Below, in pieces: positions 1-5,264 of a stretch of DNA of 5,264 nt. Location: positions 1 through 5,264 of the forward strand of contig JAKQKW010000371.1 in NCBI GenBank assembly GCA_029560455.1. The letters run 5' to 3'. The notes under the pieces are model-generated. The model had not been told where the DNA came from. It was given only the letters and a program-made list of their open reading frames with translations, and ran no database searches. Origin of the DNA: Candidatus Rifleibacteriota bacterium. GTDB lineage: Bacteria > Riflebacteria > Ozemobacteria > Ozemobacterales > Ozemobacteraceae. Numbering within the stretch: position 1 is the stretch's first letter; the number at the start of each line of letters is the position of its first letter. The translations under genes were made by a program, and so were the position numbers.

Positions 1-247
<247 letters not shown>

Positions 248-253
248 CCCGGC

Positions 254-1135
254 ATGTTTCGCCACCCGACAAAACGCATCGCGGCAATTCATGACCTTTC
301 GGGGTTTGGCCGCGTTTCGCTGACCGTCGCAATCCCGATACTTTCGTCGATGGGTCTGCAGGTCTGCCCGCTGCCAACTGCAGTTCTCTCTTCCAATACA
401 GAGTTTTCGGGGTTCTGTTTCGTCGATCTTACCGCCAACATGCGCGCGATGATCGACCACTGGAAATCGATGAATCTGACCTTTGACGCTATCTACAGCG
501 GCTTTCTCGGCTCACATCTGCAGATCGAGATCGTCAAAGAATTCATCGATCACTTCAAAAACCCCAATCAACTGGTGGTCGTCGACCCGGTTCTCGGCGA
601 TGACGGCAAACTCTATGACTCGATGACTCCAGATATGGTCAGCGAAATGAAAACGCTGATCTCACGTGCTGACCTGATAACCCCGAATCTGACCGAGGCC
701 TGCGCCCTGCTCGACATGAAATATACCGAGAAAATGCCAGAAAGCGAGCTGAAAAAAGTTCTCAAAGCCCTCAGTGAAAAAGGCCCAGGCATTGTCATCA
801 TCACCAACGTCAACAAGTCAGACCGCAAAAAACAGACCTTCGTCTATGCCTACAATCGCGCCGACCGCCGTATCTGGAAGGTTCAGTGCGACTATATTCC
901 GGCTCATTACCCCGGCACCGGCGACACTTTCACCAGTGTTGTCACCGGCTGCCTGATGCAGGGCGACAGTCTGCCGGTGGCTCTCGATCGCGCAGTGCAG
1001 TTCATTTCAATCGCAGTCAGGGCGACTTACGGGCATACCCATGACCCACGTGCCGGCATTTTTCTGGAAAAAGTTCTTCCCAACCTGAGTGCGCCCCTCA
1101 GACCCGGCTGTTTTGAGCTTATCGAACAGGAGTGA
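254..1135 (+). CDS. Pyridoxal/pyridoxamine kinase-like protein (ribokinase superfamily, PdxY-like)
   Basis: Predicted cytoplasmic ATP-dependent kinase of 293 residues that phosphorylates a B6 vitamer (pyridoxal, pyridoxamine or pyridoxine) in the PLP salvage pathway. The N-terminal segment IAAIHDLSGFGRVSL (residues 9-23) followed by VCPLPTAVLSS (37-47) is typical of pyridoxamine kinases rather than of ThiD-type HMP kinases. Further family landmarks are DPVLGDDGKLY (111-121), LITPNLTEA (141-149) and the anion-hole/catalytic PGTGDTF (220-226), with Asp224 as expected catalytic base. The length fits the family. At the substrate loop, where pyridoxal kinases often have an HTG-like triplet, this protein has Asn48-Thr49-Glu50, which may alter substrate preference. 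The ATG at 254 has no clear Shine-Dalgarno site and sits 6 bp after the ferredoxin stop, so translation probably depends on coupling. Kinase activity is well supported; the exact vitamer is not, and an HMP kinase role is a less likely alternative. Confidence 0.88.
   Translation: MFRHPTKRIAAIHDLSGFGRVSLTVAIPILSSMGLQVCPLPTAVLSSNTEFSGFCFVDLTANMRAMIDHWKSMNLTFDAIYSGFLGSHLQIEIVKEFIDHFKNPNQLVVVDPVLGDDGKLYDSMTPDMVSEMKTLISRADLITPNLTEACALLDMKYTEKMPESELKKVLKALSEKGPGIVIITNVNKSDRKKQTFVYAYNRADRRIWKVQCDYIPAHYPGTGDTFTSVVTGCLMQGDSLPVALDRAVQFISIAVRATYGHTHDPRAGIFLEKVLPNLSAPLRPGCFELIEQE
1128..1132 (+). promoter_or_regulatory. Shine-Dalgarno site of the HAD phosphatase gene
   Basis: AGGAG lies 10 bases before the ATG at 1143 and abuts the stop codon of the kinase gene. 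It supports 1143 as the start rather than the in-frame GTG at 1089 inside the kinase gene, whose 18 extra residues would fall before the conserved HAD N-terminus. Confidence 0.75.
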
Positions 1136-1142
1136 ACATAAA

Positions 1143-1967
1143 ATGCCACGTGGCATGGTTTTAACAGACTTGGACGGCACCTTTCTCAACAGCTTGAGCC
1201 AGATCAGCGCCGAAAATCTTGCCATGCTGCACCGGCTCGGAGAGAACGATGTCGTGAGAGTGGCTGCCACCGGCCGCACTCTGCACTCCTCGCGCGAGGT
1301 CGTAAAACACGACCTGCCGTTTGACTACCTGGTTTTTTCGACCGGGGCCGGCATCTGCTCGTTCGAAGACGATCATGTTATCTGCGCCCATGAACTCGGC
1401 CGCCACGACATTCACGCTCTCTCAGAATTCTTTCTCGAATGCGAAGTCGATTTTTCGATTCATCACCCGATCCCGGAAAATCACCGTTTCCACTGGTTTG
1501 CGGCACCAGAACCTTCTTCTGATCTTATGTCGCGGTTACACTACCTTAAAGAGTTCGCCACCCAGGGCCCCTATCAGCAGCTTTCGCGGGCCACCCAGTT
1601 TCTTGCAATATCTACCGACGGCCTGGCAATCATTGAAGAACTGCAGCGAAGGTTTCCGCATCTGAGCATTATCAGAACCACTTCACCGCTCGATGGCCGG
1701 CATGTCTGGATCGAAGTTTTTCACCCGCATGCCTCAAAGGGGCTCGCGGCCAGATGGCTTTGCGACGAACTCGGCATCGAACAGCGTCACACCATGAGTA
1801 TTGGCAACGACTACAACGACCTCGCGATGCTCGAATGGACAAATCAAGGCTTTGTCGTTGCCAACGGGCCCGAAGACCTGCGACAGCGCTTTTTGTCTGC
1901 TCCCGCCAACGATGAACACGGTTTCGCCGTTGCGGCTGAAAGATGGCTGCAGGAGCTCAATCGATGA
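1143..1967 (+). CDS. HAD-superfamily phosphatase, Cof-type subfamily IIB
   Basis: Predicted Mg-dependent cytoplasmic phosphatase of 274 residues acting on a small phosphorylated metabolite. All four HAD motifs are present. Motif I is LTDLDGTF, with nucleophile Asp9 and acid/base Asp11. Motif II is ATGRT, with Thr43. Motif III is Lys199 in ASKGLAARW. Motif IV is SIGNDYNDLAML (219-230), with Asp223 and Asp226 as likely metal ligands; the GNDYND form differs from the commoner GDxxND. The roughly 150 residues between motifs II and III fit a C2B-type cap, which sets substrate specificity. The start at 1143 is fixed by its Shine-Dalgarno site and by motif I lying next to the N-terminus. It is 7 bp after the kinase gene and overlaps the NTPase gene by 4 bp. 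Known Cof-type members include the E. coli pyridoxal-phosphate phosphatase YbhA and the HMP-pyrophosphate phosphatase Cof, so a role in B6 or thiamin metabolism beside a kinase is plausible but is inference. Sugar phosphates are an equally possible substrate. Confidence 0.88.
   Translation: MPRGMVLTDLDGTFLNSLSQISAENLAMLHRLGENDVVRVAATGRTLHSSREVVKHDLPFDYLVFSTGAGICSFEDDHVICAHELGRHDIHALSEFFLECEVDFSIHHPIPENHRFHWFAAPEPSSDLMSRLHYLKEFATQGPYQQLSRATQFLAISTDGLAIIEELQRRFPHLSIIRTTSPLDGRHVWIEVFHPHASKGLAARWLCDELGIEQRHTMSIGNDYNDLAMLEWTNQGFVVANGPEDLRQRFLSAPANDEHGFAVAAERWLQELNR
1951..1955 (+). promoter_or_regulatory. Shine-Dalgarno site of the NTPase gene
   Basis: AGGAG lies 8 bases before the ATG at 1964, within the last codons of the HAD gene. 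It supports 1964 over the in-frame ATG at 1943, which would add seven residues ahead of the Walker A strand. Confidence 0.78.
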
Positions 1968-2443
1968 TCTACCTGCTGACCGGGCCGGTTAACAGCGGCA
2001 AAACTTCATGGGTTCTCTGCGATTACCAGAATTTTCCTGAGGCCGACGGCTTTGCCTGCAAAAAGGTATTGGCCGGTTCAGAACTGACCGGCTACGATCT
2101 TTTTCACCTGAAAACCGGTCTTGCATGCCCCCTGATCCGCTCGCTCAATCATATTCCGCCAGGCTGGGATGAAACCGCCCGCCTCAATGACCGTTTCAGC
2201 TTCAGCAACGCCGGCTTTCTCTTTGCCCGCCATATAACCCAGAATGCCATATTGAACAACGTCAGCCGCTTTTATCTCGACGAGGCCGGCCATCTCGAAC
2301 TGCAGGGTCAGGGCTTTCACCATCTGCTCGAAGCCCTGCTCGGGGCAGATATCGACCTGGTGATCGTCATCCGCGACACCCTTGTCGAGCGCCTGGTTGC
2401 AGCCTATGGCATCTCTGAATATGAACTGATCAGGCTTTCCTGA
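1964..2443 (+). CDS. THEP1-like P-loop nucleoside triphosphatase
   Basis: Predicted soluble NTPase of 159 residues. The protein starts directly with a hydrophobic beta strand and a Walker A loop, MIYLLTGPVNSGKTSW (GPVNSGKT at 7-14, Lys13 and Thr14). Walker B is FYLDEAGHLELQGQGF (103-118) with Asp106-Glu107. The DE-G-x-LEL-x-G-x-GF pattern is characteristic of the THEP1/NTPase_1 (and related DUF2478) family. A later strand, DLVIVIRDTLVERL (131-144), fits the family's C-terminal part. Size matches compact THEP1-type proteins. THEP1 enzymes hydrolyse NTPs slowly in vitro and their physiological role is poorly known. The start at 1964 overlaps the HAD stop as ATGA, which indicates translational coupling. 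The 3' end overlaps the convergent cyclase gene by 14 bp. NTP binding and hydrolysis are well supported; the cellular role is unknown. Confidence 0.82.
   Translation: MIYLLTGPVNSGKTSWVLCDYQNFPEADGFACKKVLAGSELTGYDLFHLKTGLACPLIRSLNHIPPGWDETARLNDRFSFSNAGFLFARHITQNAILNNVSRFYLDEAGHLELQGQGFHHLLEALLGADIDLVIVIRDTLVERLVAAYGISEYELIRLS
2430..2443. repeat. Inverted repeat spanning the convergent gene overlap, containing both stop codons
   Basis: TCAGG (2430-2434) and CCTGA (2439-2443) are perfect inverted copies around CTTT. The repeat coincides exactly with the 14-bp tail-to-tail overlap: its right end is the TGA of the NTPase gene and its left end, read on the minus strand, is the TGA of the cyclase gene. 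A 5-bp stem is short and no strong T run follows immediately on either strand (TTTTT at 2454-2458 is 10 bases beyond on the plus strand), so a terminator role is unproven. Confidence 0.45.
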
Positions 2444-5264
2444 AAAGACGCGCTTTTTCTGCCTTGCCCTTAAGAGCCGTTTCGCCGTGCATAACGAAGC
2501 CAGAAGCGTCAGACAAGCCTTTTATAAAGCTCTCGGAATACAGACATCTCGACTCAGGCAATTTTTCGGCTTCTTTTTGAATTCTTGCCGAGACATTCAC
2601 TGCATCACCAATTACGGTAAAGTCACGCTTCGAGCCGAAACCCAGCATGCCGCTGATTACCCTGCCGGCATTGACGCCGGTTGCCATTGAAAAATGCAGA
2701 CTGCCTGAACTTTCAGCGGCCATAATACGCTCAGCAGCTCTTATAGCTGCCTGACGCGTTTCTACCGCACGCCCCTCCTCAATCGGAAAAACGCCCAGAA
2801 CCTTGTCACCAATCAGCTTGTCAATATCGCCACCCTCTTCAAGAATGATTCTGCAGATCATTGCGACCTGCTCTTTCAACAGGTTAAAAAGATGCCCGGT
2901 GCTCTCGGAGCTTAAACGCGCCGTAAAATCCAGACTGCCGCAGAAAATGAAGACAAATTCACGCCAGGCACCAGCAAGGCCGTCACCACTCATCACCGCC
3001 TGCCGGGCACTGCGCGACAGCATTTTCCCCATTGTTTCTTTTTCAGACAGGCCTCTGGCAAACCGGTCGTATGACTGGCACAGCTGCCCCAGCTCGTCTT
3101 CGCGATCCAGGTTGATGCGAAAGGCATAGTTTTCAAGGCTGATCTGACGCATGCCCTCTGTCAGAGCCTGAACCGGAACCGTTATATCGGCTGCGGTCTG
3201 CAGGCCGATCAGAACGAAAAGCAGAACGGCCAGAGCCAGCAGATACATGCTGAAAGCACTTATTTTCTGAGTCTCTTCGGTAACCGGACGCTGCATTGCC
3301 GCGCCAACCATAAAGTTGTGAAATTGCCTGATGCCGGGCCGACCCTCGATGGTAACCACTTCGTCGCCCACCTTTTCTTCAAAAGAGACTGGCAGGTTCG
3401 AAGCGTTGACCCAGCCCGCCGCCCTGTCGAGCCTCAGCCCGGGCCACGGCACGAACTGGTCTTCAATACAGCCGTAAGAATGATATTCCAGGGTAAAAAC
3501 AGCCCATGGCGACTGGTTGCGCTTGGCGATCCGCGTCATGTAACCGCCGCCGGCAAAGGTCACCATCCATGTGAGAGCCGTCTCGGGCTGAGAAATCGAA
3601 GGCAATACAAATGACAGCATCATGGCCGCACCGGTTGTGATGGCAAACTCAACCGGCATCCCGTGGGCGGCATTCAACCTGAGATAGGCTTCATCGCCGA
3701 AGTTAGACCTGATACTCTTCATCGCCGCGTCAAAAAACAGTTCGCCTTTGACATTCTGCATCTGCAGGCCAGAACCGCCTGTCTGCAACGAAAGATTTTT
3801 CAGCAGAAACCTGATCAGCTGCCCCAGTAAACCCGAGAATTCATCTTTGCTCTTGTTTTCACGATAGGCAAGCTCTTTCTCGGTGTGATTTACGAGAATC
3901 ACATCCCGCACTGTGACGTTCGAACTCCAGTCGCGAACCAGGTTAACCGCCTTATAAACCTCGGCAAAATATCTGCTGAATTCGGCTGCAAAATCGCTGT
4001 TCTGAATCTCCTGCTTCGATCTGGCGGCGAGAGCGGTTACCCTCGGGTTTTTGCTATAGCGCTCAAGCTGCCAGGCAACTACCTGCTGGTAATAAGCCTG
4101 ACGCAATTCAAACTCATCAATAAACCGCTTCAATTCAGTTCTCTGCTGATGCAGAAGCGCCTGGTGATTTTCAAACACAAAGCTCTGTGCAACGAAAAAA
4201 ACCGTAATCAATGGCACCATGGCGGTCATGAGAATTGAAAGAAGAATCTGAGCACGAATCGAGCGATTGATAAAACTGCTGCCCAAAAAGGTTTTGCCAG
4301 CAAACCAGACGATCGCAAGGGTTATCAGAACGAGGAACAGAATCTGATTTCGCCTCTGATTACTGTCATCAACCTCGAGAGCACTGCCAAACCTGAATTC
4401 ACAAAGTTCGCCACCAACCCTGATTTTTTCAGAATGGAAAGCCCGCGCCATTGTCGATGCAATGGCTTTCGGCTCCACTTGCTCTGCTTGAGCGCTTTCT
4501 CGACTGTATTCCATACCGGCAGGTGTTTTTACCGCTATGCTTATATCACTGTCGCTATATGCCTCAGCGAGTATAGATGGATTGTCACGCAGCTGCTCGA
4601 CGGGCACTGTGACGATTACCACCCCGGCAACCCTTGCCAGCTTATGATCGTAAAAAAACAGGTCAGAATTTTTTTCCGGCAATCTCGCACCAGCAAACCG
4701 CTCCGGAAAAACCTTCATGTAATTCCAGTAAACCGCTTCCTGCTTCTGGCCATTCAGGGTCAGACCGACAAAGCCGATCTTCTCATTTGTCAGAAACTCA
4801 GCTGATCCGCTCGACCCGAAAAGCTCCGAAAGAAACGGGTCGATCCTGTCGCGCAGCGGTCTTGAGTCGAGCCTCTGATAAATGAGACCCAGATAACGCG
4901 CCAGCCAGAAAAACCGTTCTTCCTGTTCTCCGGCCATACCGTGCCTGTAGAAAGTTTCTGCCGTTATTTCCGGCCCACGATCGAGATTGATACCCATCAC
5001 TCTCGTCGGTCGGAAACCCGCCCGCGACAGGCCGGCAAGCGTTCGCTCGACCTCGGCCCGCATCAACCCGGCATCATTTTCTGAGGGTTCGAAGGCAAGG
5101 CGGCTCTCGGCCCTTTTAAGACAGCTGTTCATTAAAGTTTCCATGGCGACATAACCGGCACTGTCTGATCTGAGCTGCCTGACAAGTCTTGCGATCTTCT
5201 GCTCAGACTGGTGTCTGGCAACCTCGTTTGTTCTTTGTCGCCGCCACTCAAAGCCGTAAAAAAT
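2430..5264 (-). CDS. Membrane sensor protein with HAMP and class III adenylate/guanylate cyclase domain (5' end outside window)
   Basis: Multipass membrane protein predicted to sense an extracytoplasmic signal and control a C-terminal nucleotide cyclase domain. The frame is open for 40 codons beyond the ATG at 5144 to the window edge, with no stop and no ribosome binding site before that ATG, so the gene is cut off and 944 residues are visible. Numbering from the 5144 Met: an extracytoplasmic region spans about 1-265; a membrane segment about 267-283; a short basic loop; a membrane segment about 298-320; a second extracytoplasmic region of about 310 residues; a membrane segment about 631-650; HAMP about 651-705 with Pro657 and DELGQL (683-688); and cyclase 728-904. 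In the cyclase, Lys776 and Asp780 (DKLIGD), Thr843, Asn850 and Arg854 (FTVIGDAVNVSARI) match class IIIb residues. The first metal aspartate position is Gly736 (FIFCGSLDFT). The C-terminus (ETALKGKAEKARLF) looks complete. Activity and signal are unknown; it could be a degenerate or regulatory cyclase. Confidence 0.85.
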   Translation of the reverse strand: MFYGFEWRRQRTNEVARHQSEQKIARLVRQLRSDSAGYVAMETLMNSCLKRAESRLAFEPSENDAGLMRAEVERTLAGLSRAGFRPTRVMGINLDRGPEITAETFYRHGMAGEQEERFFWLARYLGLIYQRLDSRPLRDRIDPFLSELFGSSGSAEFLTNEKIGFVGLTLNGQKQEAVYWNYMKVFPERFAGARLPEKNSDLFFYDHKLARVAGVVIVTVPVEQLRDNPSILAEAYSDSDISIAVKTPAGMEYSRESAQAEQVEPKAIASTMARAFHSEKIRVGGELCEFRFGSALEVDDSNQRRNQILFLVLITLAIVWFAGKTFLGSSFINRSIRAQILLSILMTAMVPLITVFFVAQSFVFENHQALLHQQRTELKRFIDEFELRQAYYQQVVAWQLERYSKNPRVTALAARSKQEIQNSDFAAEFSRYFAEVYKAVNLVRDWSSNVTVRDVILVNHTEKELAYRENKSKDEFSGLLGQLIRFLLKNLSLQTGGSGLQMQNVKGELFFDAAMKSIRSNFGDEAYLRLNAAHGMPVEFAITTGAAMMLSFVLPSISQPETALTWMVTFAGGGYMTRIAKRNQSPWAVFTLEYHSYGCIEDQFVPWPGLRLDRAAGWVNASNLPVSFEEKVGDEVVTIEGRPGIRQFHNFMVGAAMQRPVTEETQKISAFSMYLLALAVLLFVLIGLQTAADITVPVQALTEGMRQISLENYAFRINLDREDELGQLCQSYDRFARGLSEKETMGKMLSRSARQAVMSGDGLAGAWREFVFIFCGSLDFTARLSSESTGHLFNLLKEQVAMICRIILEEGGDIDKLIGDKVLGVFPIEEGRAVETRQAAIRAAERIMAAESSGSLHFSMATGVNAGRVISGMLGFGSKRDFTVIGDAVNVSARIQKEAEKLPESRCLYSESFIKGLSDASGFVMHGETALKGKAEKARLFRKA

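Noticed and set aside
1089..1142. Upstream GTG start for the HAD phosphatase
   Set aside because: The extra 18 residues overlap the kinase coding region and lack family similarity, whereas the ATG at 1143 has an AGGAG site and puts HAD motif I at the N-terminus.
3885..4805. Plus-strand open frames of 117 and 123 codons inside the cyclase region
   Set aside because: They are antisense to a long coherent coding frame with clear domains, and their translations show no family motif. They are by-products of codon composition.

Overview
The window is bacterial, with moderate base composition (close to half GC by eye), tightly packed genes and AGGAG-type ribosome binding sites. It shows no mobile element, CRISPR array, tRNA or rRNA. 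A small single-cluster ferredoxin of the Thermotoga/Clostridium type suggests an anaerobic or fermentative lineage. The pyridoxamine-kinase-like protein resembles forms common in Firmicutes and neighbouring anaerobes. The taxon cannot be fixed from the sequence; a Candidatus Riflebacteria/Ozemobacterota-like or spirochaete-like origin is only a guess from the style of the large membrane cyclase protein.

Layout. Positions 1-61 hold an imperfect inverted repeat and a T-rich run ahead of the first gene. Positions 62-2443 hold four same-strand genes that look like one operon: a [4Fe-4S] ferredoxin (62-247), a pyridoxal/pyridoxamine kinase-like enzyme (254-1135), a HAD-IIB (Cof-type) phosphatase (1143-1967) and a THEP1-like P-loop NTPase (1964-2443). 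The spacings are 6 bp, 7 bp and a 4-bp ATGA overlap, which points to co-transcription and translational coupling. From 2430 to the right edge the minus strand encodes one very large membrane protein. It has two extracytoplasmic regions separated by a transmembrane pair, then a HAMP domain and a C-terminal class III adenylate/guanylate cyclase domain. Its reading frame stays open through position 5264, so the N-terminus lies outside the window and the ATG at 5144 is probably internal.

How the genes may work together. The kinase and the HAD phosphatase could form a vitamin B6 kinase/phosphatase pair, but this is inference from gene order and family membership. The roles of the ferredoxin and the NTPase in this operon are unknown. 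The cyclase protein is convergent with the operon, overlaps its last gene by 14 bp and looks functionally separate. Its most notable feature is a glycine where class III cyclases carry the first metal-binding aspartate, while the other recognisable active-site residues are present.
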